This document shows positions 52,399 through 61,895 of a DNA stretch of 64,000 nucleotides, piece after piece; the stretch's first letter is position 1, and every line of letters starts with the position of its first letter. This stretch comes from Burkholderia sp. OK233 (GTDB lineage Bacteria > Pseudomonadota > Gammaproteobacteria > Burkholderiales > Burkholderiaceae): contig NZ_OCSR01000002.1 of assembly GCF_900230185.1 (NCBI RefSeq), positions 682,001 to 746,000 on the forward strand. Reading direction: 5' to 3'. The translations under genes were made by a program, and so were the position numbers. Under the pieces are notes generated by a model. That model was not told the origin of the DNA, did no database searches, and was given only the letters and a program-made list of their open reading frames with translations.

Positions 52399-53580
52399 TC
52401 AGTTGGCTCCTGCTGGTGCGGTCGTGATGATGGAAGGTGAGAGCGGTGTGGGTGCGGGGGTCACGGGCGCGCTGCGTGGCACGCTCATCGCGAGAATCTT
52501 GCAATCGTCGTGGCGCCATGCGATCTCGATCGCGCTGCCGGGCGAAGGCAGCGCATGGCGCTGCGTATTGGGCACTTTCACGACGAAAGAATCGCGTGAA
52601 CCGAGCGCGAGGTGCACGCGATGATGATCGCCGCAATACACCAGTTCCTCGACGCGCGCGCGCACCACGTTGCTGTGTTCGTCGACGTGCACGCCTTCGG
52701 CGCTCGGGATATGCGCGCGTTCGGGGCGCAGCGCGAGCATCGCTTCGTCGCCCGCGCGCAGGCCCTGTTCGCAACGGCCACGAATAACACTGCCGTCCGA
52801 GAGCGCGAGCGTCGCCCAGTCCTCGCTCACATTGACGACGCGCCCGGTCAGCCCATTGTTTTCGCCGACGAAGTTTGCGACGAAGGCGTTCTGCGCGTTC
52901 TCGTAGAGTTCGCTGGGCGTGGCGGCTTGCTGAATACGGCCATCGGAGAACACGGCGACGCGGTCCGACATTGTCAACGCTTCGGCCTGATCGTGCGTCA
53001 CGTAGACGATCGTGAGCGACAGCTCGCGATGCAGGCGCATGATTTCGTATTGCATGGTTTCGCGCAGGCGCTTGTCGAGCGCGCCGAGCGGCTCGTCCAT
53101 CAGCACGACGCTCGGCTCGAACACGAGCGCACGAGCGAGTGCCACACGTTGCTGCTGTCCGCCGGAGAGCTGCGCGGGACGCCGGTTCGCCAGATGCGGC
53201 AGTTCGATCATCTCGAGCGCACGCTTCACGCGCGCCTTCTGCTCGGCGCGGCTCACGCGCCGCACGGAGAGCGGAAACGCGACATTCTCCGCAATCGTCA
53301 GATGCGGAAAGAGCGCGTAGTTCTGAAACACCATGCCGATGTCACGCTGATGCGGAGGCTTGTCGTCGAGCCGCCGTCCGTCGAGGCGTATCTCGCCGCG
53401 CGTGGGCGATTCGAATCCCGCAAGCATCATGAGCGTCGTCGTCTTGCCTGAACCAGACGGACCCAGCAGCGACAGGAATTCTCCCTTGCGCACGTCGAGG
53501 TTCAAGTCATCGACGACGTATTGCGCGCCGTCGTACGACTTGCTCACGCCCGAGAACGAAATGAAGGAAGGGTTTGACAT
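52399..53580 (-). CDS. PotA-like ABC transporter ATPase
   Basis: 393 residues from ATG 53580. Walker A SLLGPSGSGKTTTLMML (~32-48), Q-loop VFQNYALFPHLT, signature LSGGQQQRVALARAL, Walker B VVLMDEPLGALDKRLR, switch His in VTHDQAEAL; a C-terminal TOBE-type domain follows (~235-350). The frame is open 12 codons further up. Drives uptake by the two permeases. It lies 32 bp after the Rieske gene. Confidence 0.93.
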   Translation of the reverse strand: MSNPSFISFSGVSKSYDGAQYVVDDLNLDVRKGEFLSLLGPSGSGKTTTLMMLAGFESPTRGEIRLDGRRLDDKPPHQRDIGMVFQNYALFPHLTIAENVAFPLSVRRVSRAEQKARVKRALEMIELPHLANRRPAQLSGGQQQRVALARALVFEPSVVLMDEPLGALDKRLRETMQYEIMRLHRELSLTIVYVTHDQAEALTMSDRVAVFSDGRIQQAATPSELYENAQNAFVANFVGENNGLTGRVVNVSEDWATLALSDGSVIRGRCEQGLRAGDEAMLALRPERAHIPSAEGVHVDEHSNVVRARVEELVYCGDHHRVHLALGSRDSFVVKVPNTQRHALPSPGSAIEIAWRHDDCKILAMSVPRSAPVTPAPTPLSPSIITTAPAGAN

Positions 53581-53612
53581 CGTGATCGCGTCCTGTCGAT
53601 GGTGCGTCTTAA

Positions 53613-54776
53613 TCAATGCGTGCCGAGCTGCGTCGCGACGATTTTGCTGGCGACGTAGCGCGCGAAGTCATAGTTGGGGCGTTCGAGATGGCTCAGGTGA
53701 CCGGGCTTCGCGAGCGGCGCGTGCACGCCGCGAAAGACGGCTTCCACGCCGCGTTTGTCTTCCGCGTTCACGTCGTCGAGCAGCTTCTTCAAGGTCGTCA
53801 TGTGCGCGTTGGCCTCGGTATCCGCGACGAACTCCGGCGCAAGCCCGCCGCCGAAGCGGATATGCACGCGGTCCACGCCTTGAGGCTGCAGCACGAGATA
53901 CCAGAAGTAACCCGGCGTGAGCGTGACGAGATGGGTCGGGTAGATCGCGAGTAGCGCTGTGGTCTTGCGCCAATGTCCGGTGAGGCGCGTATTGTCCGGA
54001 TGCGCGTTGCCGATGGGCAAGGACGCTTCCTTCGTGATCCAGTGATAGTTAAAAGCTGGATAGCCCGGCGGGCATTCCATTTCATCGAGCCGCGAATGCG
54101 GTCCTACCGTCGCGCGATGCAGCATGGGCAAGTGATAGCTTTCCATGAAGTTTTCCGCGAGGATCTTCCAGTTCGTGTTCCACACGTGCTCTTCATAGAA
54201 GGTGTCGATGTAGTCCGACATGCCGTATGCACCGATGAGCTCGCTCAGTTTGGCAAGCTGCGCGTGAATGGGCGGCGCGTTTTCGTCGAGTGTCACGTAG
54301 ACCCAGCCTTGCCATTCTTCGCAGCGCACGGCGGGCAGCTTATAGCTTTCCTTGCAGAAGCCCTCTTGCCTATCCATGAGCGGCGCGCCTTGCAGCGCGC
54401 CGTCCAGCGAATAGTTCCACGCGTGATAGGGGCAGACGATGCGGCGCACGTTGCCGCGTCCTTCGAGCAGCACCGACATGCGATGCAGGCACACGTTCGA
54501 CATCGCCTTGAGGTGCATCTGTTCGTCGCGCAATACGACGATCGGTTGCGCGCCAATTCGCGCCGTCATGTAATCGCCGGGCACCTTGAGCGCACTGGCG
54601 CGGCCGACGCATTGCCATTCGCGCTCGAAGATGGCGCGCTCTTCCAGCGTGAGGAATTCGGGCGACGTATAGACACCGGGCGGCATCGCATGCGCATCGC
54701 TGAATGACCGTTCGCAACCCGTCTGCAGTTCGTCGACCAGCGCCTGCACTGCGATCGTCCTTGCCGGGTTGCCCAT
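53613..54776 (-). CDS. Rieske non-heme iron oxygenase, alpha subunit
   Basis: 387 residues. Rieske cluster ligands Cys96/His98 (NVCLHRM) and Cys115/His118 (VCPYHAW); mononuclear iron site ENFMESYHLPMLH with His215 and His220. This matches oxygenases that demethylate or cleave quaternary ammonium compounds (carnitine, stachydrine, betaine types) as well as aromatic ones. No reductase gene is adjacent; the flavin protein across the divergent promoter belongs to a different family. GGGGGA precedes the ATG. With a PotABCD-like importer in the same operon, an N-methylated amine substrate is likely but not certain. Confidence 0.92.
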   Translation of the reverse strand: MGNPARTIAVQALVDELQTGCERSFSDAHAMPPGVYTSPEFLTLEERAIFEREWQCVGRASALKVPGDYMTARIGAQPIVVLRDEQMHLKAMSNVCLHRMSVLLEGRGNVRRIVCPYHAWNYSLDGALQGAPLMDRQEGFCKESYKLPAVRCEEWQGWVYVTLDENAPPIHAQLAKLSELIGAYGMSDYIDTFYEEHVWNTNWKILAENFMESYHLPMLHRATVGPHSRLDEMECPPGYPAFNYHWITKEASLPIGNAHPDNTRLTGHWRKTTALLAIYPTHLVTLTPGYFWYLVLQPQGVDRVHIRFGGGLAPEFVADTEANAHMTTLKKLLDDVNAEDKRGVEAVFRGVHAPLAKPGHLSHLERPNYDFARYVASKIVATQLGTH

Positions 54777-54958
54777 GGTGTCCCCCTCGATTCGTCACGG
54801 TGAGAGCGCGGCAATGCAAGGCTTTGCGGCGTAGCGCTCAACATGGACACCAATCTATCAAGCCAAATTGCAAGCCAAAATATTGTTTTTAGATACAAAG
54901 CAAAGCTTTTGCCTATGCAGCGCGCGCAGACTTAAAGCAGACGATCGCGCTTTCCTGA

Positions 54959-55885
54959 TCATGCGTCGATATGCAGGCGCCGAATATAGGTCTCGCAGAA
55001 CGACGTGAAGCGATGCACGACCTGGCGCGGCTTCATTGTGCGCGATTGCGCGATGCCGAGCATCGTTGCGTTGACGTTGTCTTTGAAACGCTTAATGACG
55101 AACTCTTCGCCATCCACGGTGCGAGTCGATTTGAGCGGAAAGTTCAGGAGGCTATAGCCGAGACCGTTGGCCACCATGCCGCGCACGACTTCCGGCTGCG
55201 ACGAGCGGAACGCGGGCACAGGGCGGCTGCCCACCGCATCGAAGAGTGCGGCGAAATACTCGCGGCTGTGCGGCAGGTCGAGCATCACATAAGGCTCGGG
55301 CAAGAGGTCTGCGAGCGATACCTTGCGCGCGCGTGCCAGACGATGCGTCCTTGGCAGGATTGCATAAGGCGGCAGCGAGAGCAGCGGTGTGAAGGCGATT
55401 TCCTCTGTCAAATCGAGGCTGTAGGTAAGCGCAATGTCGAGCGAGCCGTCGTGCAGGCCGCGCAAGAGGCCATCCTGATGCGCCTCGACAGTGCGAAACG
55501 AGATACCCGCGTGTTCGTCGACGAATCGGCTGATCAGCCGCGGCATGAGCGGCGGCGCAAGCGAGACGAGGCAGCCGAGCGTAATGACGCCCGTCATGCC
55601 GCCGTCCATTTCCTTCGCGGTGGTCTGCAATTCTTCCGCAATCTTCAGCAGATTGCGCGCTTGCCCGAGCAGATCGCGCCCGGCTTGCGTGAGCGAGAGA
55701 CCGCTCGCGTGATGCCGTATGAAGAGTTGCACACCGAACGACACTTCGAGGTCCGCGAGCGCCGTCGAGATCGACGGTTGCGAGATGTGCAGACGCTTCG
55801 CGGCGGCGGTGAAAGACAGCGCTTCCGCAGTGACCACGAAATAGCGCAACTGGCGCAACGAGTAGCGCAACGGTTGACTCTCCAT
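54959..55885 (-). CDS. LysR-family transcriptional regulator
   Basis: 308 residues from ATG 55885 (CGGAG upstream; the frame reaches 55972). HTH: LRQLRYFVVTAEALSFTAAAKRLHISQPSISTALADLEVSFGVQLF. The effector domain follows (GVITLGCLVSLAPPLMPRLISRF). It lies just upstream of the Rieske operon on the same strand and is divergent from the flavin-monooxygenase set, so it probably activates both. Confidence 0.92.
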   Translation of the reverse strand: MESQPLRYSLRQLRYFVVTAEALSFTAAAKRLHISQPSISTALADLEVSFGVQLFIRHHASGLSLTQAGRDLLGQARNLLKIAEELQTTAKEMDGGMTGVITLGCLVSLAPPLMPRLISRFVDEHAGISFRTVEAHQDGLLRGLHDGSLDIALTYSLDLTEEIAFTPLLSLPPYAILPRTHRLARARKVSLADLLPEPYVMLDLPHSREYFAALFDAVGSRPVPAFRSSQPEVVRGMVANGLGYSLLNFPLKSTRTVDGEEFVIKRFKDNVNATMLGIAQSRTMKPRQVVHRFTSFCETYIRRLHIDA

Positions 55886-56157
55886 CGACAACGCTCCGTG
55901 TTCAAGGTCTTCAATGGCCGGCATTGTGAAGCGGTCAAAAAGGCTTGCATAGGTAAATCCGATGCTATGCATTTTTTAAATATATTTTTCAGATTCTGAA
56001 CGGACGCGTAGATTTTCACGAAAGACGAACGGACCAGGTGGCGACGCGCTGTCGGAAAACACTACCGGGTCCGCCACGATCGCGAGCCCTCGAAGGCCGC
56101 TACGCCGCGATGCCGCGATCGAATCGAAACATTCCGCCTTTTCAGAAGGACACAGCT

Positions 56158-57516
56158 ATGACAGTGGAAACAACGTCAATCGACACGCTCGTAGTCGGCG
56201 CCGGCCAGGCCGGCGTCGCCATGAGCGAACATTTGAGCAAGCTTAGCGTGCCGCATCTCGTGCTGGAACGCGCTCGTATCGCCGAGCGCTGGCGCACGGG
56301 ACGCTGGGATTCGCTGGTTGCCAACGGCCCCGCCTGGCACGATCGTTTCCCCAATCTCGAGTTCGCCGACTTTGACCCCGACGCCTTCGCGTCGAAGGAG
56401 CAGGTTGCGGACTATTTCGTCGCTTATGCGGAGAAGTTTGAAGCGCCGATCCGCACCGGCGTGGAAGTGAAGAAGGTCGTGCGCAATGCGGGGCGCCAGG
56501 GCTTCACCGTCGAAACATCGGAGGGCACGATCGAGGCCAATCGCGTGGTGGTCGCGACGGGGCCCTTCCAGCGCCCCGTCATTCCGCCAATCGCGCCGCA
56601 AGATTCGAGTCTTACGCAGCTTCATTCCGCCGACTATCGCAATCCCGGCCAATTGCCCGAAGGGGGCGTGCTGGTGGTGGGGGCCGGATCGTCAGGCGTG
56701 CAAATCGCGGACGAATTGCAACGTGCGGGCAAGCGCGTCTATCTGTCGGTCGGAGCGCACGATCGTCCGCCACGCGCCTATCGCGGCCGCGACTTCTGCT
56801 GGTGGCTCGGCGTGCTCGGCGAATGGGATGCAGAGGTCATGAAGCCCGGCAGGGAGCACGTCACCATCGCGGTAAGCGGTTCGCGTGGCGGCCATACGGT
56901 GGACTTCCGGCGTCTCGCGAATCAGGGCATCACGCTCGTGGGTCTCACGAAATCGTTCGATCACGGCGTGGTGACCTTCGAAGCCGATCTCGCGGAGAAC
57001 ATCGCGCGTGGCGACGAAAACTATCTGTCGCTGCTGGACGCGGCCGACGCGTACGCCGAGCGCAACGGCCTCGATCTTCCCGAAGAGCCTGAAGCCCGCG
57101 TCATTCCTGCGGATCCGGCATGCGTGACGCACCCGTTGCACGATCTCGATCTGGCGAACGCCGGCGTGACATCGATTGTCTGGGCGACCGGATATGCAGT
57201 CGATTTCAGCTGGTTGAACGTCAACGCCTTCGATGAAAAGGGTAAGCCGAAACATCAGCGCGGCGTATCGAAGGAGCCTGGCATCTATTTCCTCGGTCTG
57301 CCCTGGCTATCGCGCCGAGGGTCCGCATTCATCTGGGGCGTGTGGCACGACGCGAAGCACATCGCCGATCACATCGTCACGCAGCGTAAATACCTGGCTT
57401 ACTACGATGACTCGCAAAGCCAGGCACAGAGCCGCCGCGAGGAAAGCGTTGAAGGCGTTGAAAACACCTCCGCCGGTTCACGCATCCATAAAGTCAGCGA
57501 GATGGGCGTGAATTGA
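56158..57516 (+). CDS. Flavin-containing monooxygenase-like NAD(P)/FAD protein
   Basis: 452 residues from ATG 56158 (AAGGA 10 bp upstream). FAD site VVGAGQAGVAMSEHL (12-26) and NAD(P) site VVGAGSSGVQIADEL (~171-185), with the segment NRVVVATGPFQRPVIP between them, as in CzcO-type monooxygenases. The FMO fingerprint FxGxxxHxxxW is not clear. Substrate possibly an amine or S/N compound. First gene of a plus-strand set continuing with RidA, DUF1028, M20 and NCS1 genes. Confidence 0.87.
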   Translation: MTVETTSIDTLVVGAGQAGVAMSEHLSKLSVPHLVLERARIAERWRTGRWDSLVANGPAWHDRFPNLEFADFDPDAFASKEQVADYFVAYAEKFEAPIRTGVEVKKVVRNAGRQGFTVETSEGTIEANRVVVATGPFQRPVIPPIAPQDSSLTQLHSADYRNPGQLPEGGVLVVGAGSSGVQIADELQRAGKRVYLSVGAHDRPPRAYRGRDFCWWLGVLGEWDAEVMKPGREHVTIAVSGSRGGHTVDFRRLANQGITLVGLTKSFDHGVVTFEADLAENIARGDENYLSLLDAADAYAERNGLDLPEEPEARVIPADPACVTHPLHDLDLANAGVTSIVWATGYAVDFSWLNVNAFDEKGKPKHQRGVSKEPGIYFLGLPWLSRRGSAFIWGVWHDAKHIADHIVTQRKYLAYYDDSQSQAQSRREESVEGVENTSAGSRIHKVSEMGVN

Positions 57517-57569
57517 TGCGTACGCCTCTTTAATCTGCGATCTATTTCTTCCTACATTAAGGTGCATTG

Positions 57570-58007
57570 ATGAGCCAACCTACGCATACCCGTATCCGCA
57601 TGTTCAACACGAAGGATACGTATCCGAACCAGACGCTCGACAACGATCTTTGTCAGGCCGTGCGCGCCGGCAACACGGTCTATGTACGCGGCCAGGTGGG
57701 AACGGACTTCGAAGGCCGCCAGATCGGCATCGGCGATCCACGCGCCCAGGCCGAGCAAGCGATGAAGAACGTCAAGCAGTTGCTCGAAGAAGCGGGCAGC
57801 GACCTGTCCCACATCGTCAAGACCACGACGTTCCTGACCGACATCCGCTACCGCGAACCGGTCTATCAGGAAGTCGGCAAGTGGTTAAAGGGCGTGTTTC
57901 CTATTTCGACCGGCCTCGTGGTGGTCGCGTTGGGTCAGCCGCAATGGTTGATGGAAATCGACGTTATCGCGGTCATTCCGGATGGATGGACGCCGCCGAA
58001 GGCCTAA
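57570..58007 (+). CDS. RidA family protein
   Basis: 145 residues from ATG 57570 with AAGG upstream. RidA fold: LCQAVRAGNTVYVRGQVGTD, DPRAQAEQAMKNVKQLLEEAGSDLSHIVKTTTFLTDIRYREPVYQEVG, WLMEIDVIAVIP. The usual catalytic Arg in the PxRT loop is not evident here (PISTGLVV). It probably processes an imine or carbamoyl-type intermediate formed by the neighbouring oxidase. Starts 53 bp after the monooxygenase and ends 10 bp before the DUF1028 gene. Confidence 0.88.
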   Translation: MSQPTHTRIRMFNTKDTYPNQTLDNDLCQAVRAGNTVYVRGQVGTDFEGRQIGIGDPRAQAEQAMKNVKQLLEEAGSDLSHIVKTTTFLTDIRYREPVYQEVGKWLKGVFPISTGLVVVALGQPQWLMEIDVIAVIPDGWTPPKA

Positions 58008-58017
58008 GGAGCGGGAC

Positions 58018-58695
58018 ATGACATTCTCTATCATCGGACGTTGTCCGGAATCCGGGCAGCTTGGAATCGCGATCAGTTCGTCCAGCATCGCGGTGGGCGC
58101 TCGATGCCCATGGTTGCGCGCAGGCGTGGGCGCGGTGGCGACGCAGAACGTCACCCTGCCCGCGCTCGGCCCGCAGATTCTCGATCTTCTGGAGAACGGG
58201 CAACTCGACCCCGCCGCCGCATTGGACCGCGTGCTCAGCGCTAGCGAGTGGAGCGAGTACCGCCAGGTGACGGTGATCGATGGCCAGGGGCGCACGGCGT
58301 TCTTCAGCGGCAAGGAAGCGCTCGGCACGTATCACGCTGTCGCCGGCAAGCAGTGTGTAGCCGCGGGCAACATGCTCGCCGGCATCGAAGTGATTGAGGC
58401 AATGCTTCCGGCGTTCGAGCAGGCATCCGGCACGCTTGCCGATCGCCTGCTCGCGGCCATGCATGCCGCGATGGCTGCCGGCGGCGAAGCGGGGCCCGTG
58501 CATTCGGCGGCGCTCAAGATTGTGGGCGACGTGAGCTGGCCGATCGTCGATTTGCGGGTCGACTGGATTGATGACGACCCCATCGGCCAGCTCGACGGTC
58601 TATGGCAGGCGTATCGGCCGCAGATGCAGGACTACTTGACCCGTGCGTTGAATCCGACCGCCGCGCCCAGTTACGGAGTGCCCGGCAATGAATGA
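58018..58695 (+). CDS. DUF1028 family protein
   Basis: 225 residues from ATG 58018 with AAGGAG upstream. The N-terminus TFSIIGRCPESGQLGIAISS and SSIAVGARCPWLRAGVGAVATQNVT are the hallmark of DUF1028, an Ntn-hydrolase-like family that travels with RidA and amidohydrolase genes. A role in hydrolysis of an amide or carbamoyl intermediate is plausible. Its stop overlaps the next start (ATGA-type, 58688-58695). Confidence 0.87.
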   Translation: MTFSIIGRCPESGQLGIAISSSSIAVGARCPWLRAGVGAVATQNVTLPALGPQILDLLENGQLDPAAALDRVLSASEWSEYRQVTVIDGQGRTAFFSGKEALGTYHAVAGKQCVAAGNMLAGIEVIEAMLPAFEQASGTLADRLLAAMHAAMAAGGEAGPVHSAALKIVGDVSWPIVDLRVDWIDDDPIGQLDGLWQAYRPQMQDYLTRALNPTAAPSYGVPGNE

Positions 58696-59851
58696 CAGAT
58701 CCAGCCGTGCGCTACTCGAACGGCTGATCGGCTTCGCCACGGTCAGCCGAGACTCCAATCTGGACATGATCGAATTCATTCGGCTTTACCTGGAGGAACT
58801 CGGTATTGGGAGCGAACTGTTCTACAACGCCGAGCGCACCAAGGCAAATCTGTTCGCGACCATCGGTCCGCATGAACACGGCGGCATCGTGCTGTCCGGC
58901 CACACCGACGTAGTGCCCGTCGATGGGCAGGCGTGGACCGTCGATCCATTCCGTCTCACCGAACGCAACGGGCGGCTGTATGGCCGCGGCACGGCCGATA
59001 TGAAGGGCTTCATCGCTTCGGCGCTGGCGGCGGTGCCCGGGTTTCTCGAGCGTGAGCTGAAGCGGCCGGTGCACCTCGCTTTTTCGTACGACGAGGAAGT
59101 TGGCTGCCTCGGCGTGCGGCCGATGCTGGCGGAACTGGAGCGGCGTGCGCACAAGCCGGCCCTGTGCCTGATCGGCGAGCCGACCGAGCTTAAGCCGGTG
59201 CTGGGCCACAAGGGCAAGCTGGCAATGCGCTGTCAGGTGAAAGGTGCGCCTTGCCATTCGGCCTATGCGCCGTATGGCGTCAACGCCGTTCAATACGCGG
59301 CTCGGATGATCGGCCGTCTGGAAGAGATCGGCGAACAGTTGGCGCAGCCCGAGCATCACGACGAGCGATTCGATCCGCCCTTCTCGACCGTGCAGACGGG
59401 TGTGATCAAAGGCGGCCGTGCGCTCAACATCGTGCCGGCCGAATGCGAATTCGACTTCGAAGTGCGCGCGCTGCCTGGCTTCGACGCAAACCAGGTAGCC
59501 GACCAGTTGCTGACCTACGCCGAGGCTGAGCTGCTGCCGAGGATGCGCGCAGTGCAGTCAGACACCGACATCCGCCTCCAGCCGCTCTCCGCCTATCCGG
59601 GATTGGCCACCTCGCCCGACAGCGAAGCGGCGCGTCTTTTGGCGCTGATTAGCGGTTCCATTGAGTTCGGCACGGTCGCATTCGGCACCGAGGGCGGGCT
59701 CTTCGATCAGGCGGGCATTCCAACGGTGGTCTGCGGACCCGGCAGCATGGATCAAGGGCATAAGCCGGACGAATTCGTCAGGGTCGAGCAATTACGCAGT
59801 TGCGATGCGATGCTGGCTCGCCTGGGAGATTTCATTTCGGCCGCGTCGTGA
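58688..59851 (+). CDS. M20 metallopeptidase, ArgE-like deacylase
   Basis: 387 residues. M20 metal and catalytic segments: LSGHTDVVPVDG, YGRGTADMKGFIA, SYDEEVGCLGV, GEPTELKPVLGHKG and a closing DQGHKPDEFVRVEQL. The lid domain lies in between (~180-290). It resembles acetylornithine deacetylase, but in this context it probably cleaves an N-acyl or N-carbamoyl amine made by the upstream enzymes. Translationally coupled to the DUF1028 gene. Confidence 0.9.
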   Translation: MNDRSSRALLERLIGFATVSRDSNLDMIEFIRLYLEELGIGSELFYNAERTKANLFATIGPHEHGGIVLSGHTDVVPVDGQAWTVDPFRLTERNGRLYGRGTADMKGFIASALAAVPGFLERELKRPVHLAFSYDEEVGCLGVRPMLAELERRAHKPALCLIGEPTELKPVLGHKGKLAMRCQVKGAPCHSAYAPYGVNAVQYAARMIGRLEEIGEQLAQPEHHDERFDPPFSTVQTGVIKGGRALNIVPAECEFDFEVRALPGFDANQVADQLLTYAEAELLPRMRAVQSDTDIRLQPLSAYPGLATSPDSEAARLLALISGSIEFGTVAFGTEGGLFDQAGIPTVVCGPGSMDQGHKPDEFVRVEQLRSCDAMLARLGDFISAAS

Positions 59852-59989
59852 GACGTATATAGCGAGGCCACTGTCTCGCGCCAAAGTTAGATGATCTGCA
59901 AGACCACGCAACTCAAATACTTTCGAATGCCAGGCATGGCGATTCGGTAGACCGAACACGCCTGATTACGCACGGGCGCAGAGCATGGG

Positions 59990-60075
59990 ACAGGAGTAAG
60001 AGCTTTGCATGGGATCAGAGTAACGCGCTAAAGCGCGAACTCTGGTCGACAGCTAAAGCGCTAACTCCTGTCGAC
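59990..60075 (+). repeat. Nested hairpin leader repeat, copies 3 and 4
   Basis: Outer copy: acaggagt (59990-59997) pairs perfectly with actcctgt (60064-60071). Inner copy: atcagagt (60014-60021) pairs with actctggt (60039-60046) around a cgcgc/gcgcg stem and loop taaa. The inner copy sits in the loop of the outer one. The outer arm ends in cgac, then actggag, the ribosome binding site of the NCS1 gene. Confidence 0.72.
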
Positions 60076-60088
60076 ACTGGAGACAAAC

Positions 60089-61516
60089 TTGAATACTTCC
60101 GAACGCGACGCCTCGGCGTTGATCGAAAAACACACCATCGGCTACGTGCCGCCCGAGGATCGCCATGGCAAGGTGCGCGATCTGTTCACGCTATGGTTCG
60201 GCGGCAACATCGCTCCATTGCCCATCGTCACGGGTGCGCTGGGCGTGCAGATCTTCCACCTGAACTTGCTCTGGGGCGTCGTCGCGATCATCGTCGGTCA
60301 GGCCGTCGGCGGCGTGCTGATGGCGTTGCATTCGGCGCAGGGCCCGCAGATGGGCATCCCGCAGATGATTCAGAGCCGTGCGCAGTTCGGTTCATGGGGC
60401 GCGCTGCTCGTCACCGTAATCGCAGGCGTAATGTACGTGGGCTTCTTCGCGTCCAATATCGTGCTTGCCGGGAAGTCGCTTCATGGCATCGAACATGGCA
60501 TCCCGGTTCCTGTCGGCATCGTGATCGGCGCGATAGGATCAGGGTTGATCGGAGTCATCGGTTACCGGCTCATTCATATTTTGAATCGCATCGGAACCTG
60601 GGTGCTCGGAATCGGCATTTTCATCGGTTTCGGCTATATCCTCACGCATATCTCCACGGACGATTTCCTGACGCGCGGCGGATTCAACTTCGCCGGCTGG
60701 CTCGCGACCGTTTCGCTGTCGGCGCTCTGGCAAATTGCGTTCGCCCCATACGTTTCCGACTATTCGCGCTATCTGCCGGAGAACGTGCGCGTCGCATCGA
60801 CGTTCTGGGCGACCTACCTCGGCTGCACGATTGGCTCGACGCTCGCGTTCGTCTTCGGCGCGGTAGCCGTGCTCGCGGTGCCGCCCGGCGCCGACGCGAT
60901 GGACGCCGTCAAGCAGGCCACCGGACCGCTCGGGCTGCCGATGCTCGTCCTCTTCCTGCTCAGCGTGATCAGCCATAACGCGCTGAATCTTTACGGCGCG
61001 GTGCTCGCGGCCATCACGTCGCTGCAGACATTCGCCTATCGCTGGATTCCCACGGCGAAGGCGCGTGCCGTGCTGTCGACTGCGATTCTCCTCGCATCCT
61101 GCTACGGGGCGATCGGCGCTTCGACGAATTTCGTCGGCAATCTGGTCGATCTCGTGCTCGCGCTGCTGGTCGTGCTTGTACCATGGACCGCGATCAACCT
61201 GATCGACTTCTATGTGATCCACAAGGGGAAATACGACATCCAGTCGATCTTCCAGGTGGACGGCGGCATTTACGGCCGCTTCAATGCCCAGGCGCTGATT
61301 GCCTACGGGATCGGCATCGTCGTGCAGATTCCGTTCATGAGCACGCCGATGTATACGGGTCCCGTGCCGAAGTATCTCGACGGCGCGGATCTCTCGTGGG
61401 TTATCGGCTTACTTCTGACATCGCCGCTGTATTACTGGCTCGCGTCGCGGGACACCGACTATCGACGCAGACAATCCGGTTCCAGTGTCACACGTCGCGC
61501 GGCGAGACAGTCATGA
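60089..61516 (+). CDS. NCS1-family cytosine/purine-type permease
   Basis: 475 residues, about 12 membrane helices, starting at TTG 60089, 7 bp after a TGGAG. Family marks: TLWFGGNIAPLPIVTGALG in helix 1, GPQMGIPQMIQSRAQFGSWGA, FAPYVSDYSRYLPE and LIDFYVIHKGKYDI. NCS1 symporters move cytosine, purines, hydantoins, allantoin or thiamine-like compounds; here it probably serves the cluster before it, though 237 bp and a leader repeat separate them. Confidence 0.9.
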   Translation: MNTSERDASALIEKHTIGYVPPEDRHGKVRDLFTLWFGGNIAPLPIVTGALGVQIFHLNLLWGVVAIIVGQAVGGVLMALHSAQGPQMGIPQMIQSRAQFGSWGALLVTVIAGVMYVGFFASNIVLAGKSLHGIEHGIPVPVGIVIGAIGSGLIGVIGYRLIHILNRIGTWVLGIGIFIGFGYILTHISTDDFLTRGGFNFAGWLATVSLSALWQIAFAPYVSDYSRYLPENVRVASTFWATYLGCTIGSTLAFVFGAVAVLAVPPGADAMDAVKQATGPLGLPMLVLFLLSVISHNALNLYGAVLAAITSLQTFAYRWIPTAKARAVLSTAILLASCYGAIGASTNFVGNLVDLVLALLVVLVPWTAINLIDFYVIHKGKYDIQSIFQVDGGIYGRFNAQALIAYGIGIVVQIPFMSTPMYTGPVPKYLDGADLSWVIGLLLTSPLYYWLASRDTDYRRRQSGSSVTRRAARQS

Positions 61517-61895
61517 CCGCTGGGGTCCCTCCGCATTGGAGTGCCCTTGGCAACCGGCAGCAGTCGGCCAATTCTGTTGATAATGCCGCACCCGGATCTA
61601 ATAGGTGAAGTACCAGCATGCATCGCGGTAACGAGCGCGATAATCCGTGAAGAACTGTTGTTTTCCACTCCAACAGCCGGCAGGAGTATCGCGCTAAACT
61701 GGCTCACCACGCGGTTGGGCACTTTTCGCTGATCCAACTCTGCATGGGGACCGCGCACGGGGTGGGGTAAGTGCCGGTCTTGCTCAAAGCGGATTTGAGC
61801 CACGAGCGTCGATTCACCGCGACGCTCAGTCGCCCAAGGGGCCGGAAAGTGCCGAAGTCGCATGGGCAAACGGTTGGACGCCAGGAGTCCGAATC
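61517..61895. other. Intergenic stretch, nothing recognised
   Basis: 379 bp between the permease and the last gene. It contains no open frame with a ribosome binding site, repeat or clear hairpin. The start of the next gene has CAGGAG about 10 bp upstream. Confidence 0.4.

Noticed and set aside
49194..53580. Dedicated spermidine/putrescine transporter
   Set aside because: The subunits are of PotABCD type, but linkage to a Rieske oxygenase and LysR points to another ligand, so no pot gene symbols were given.
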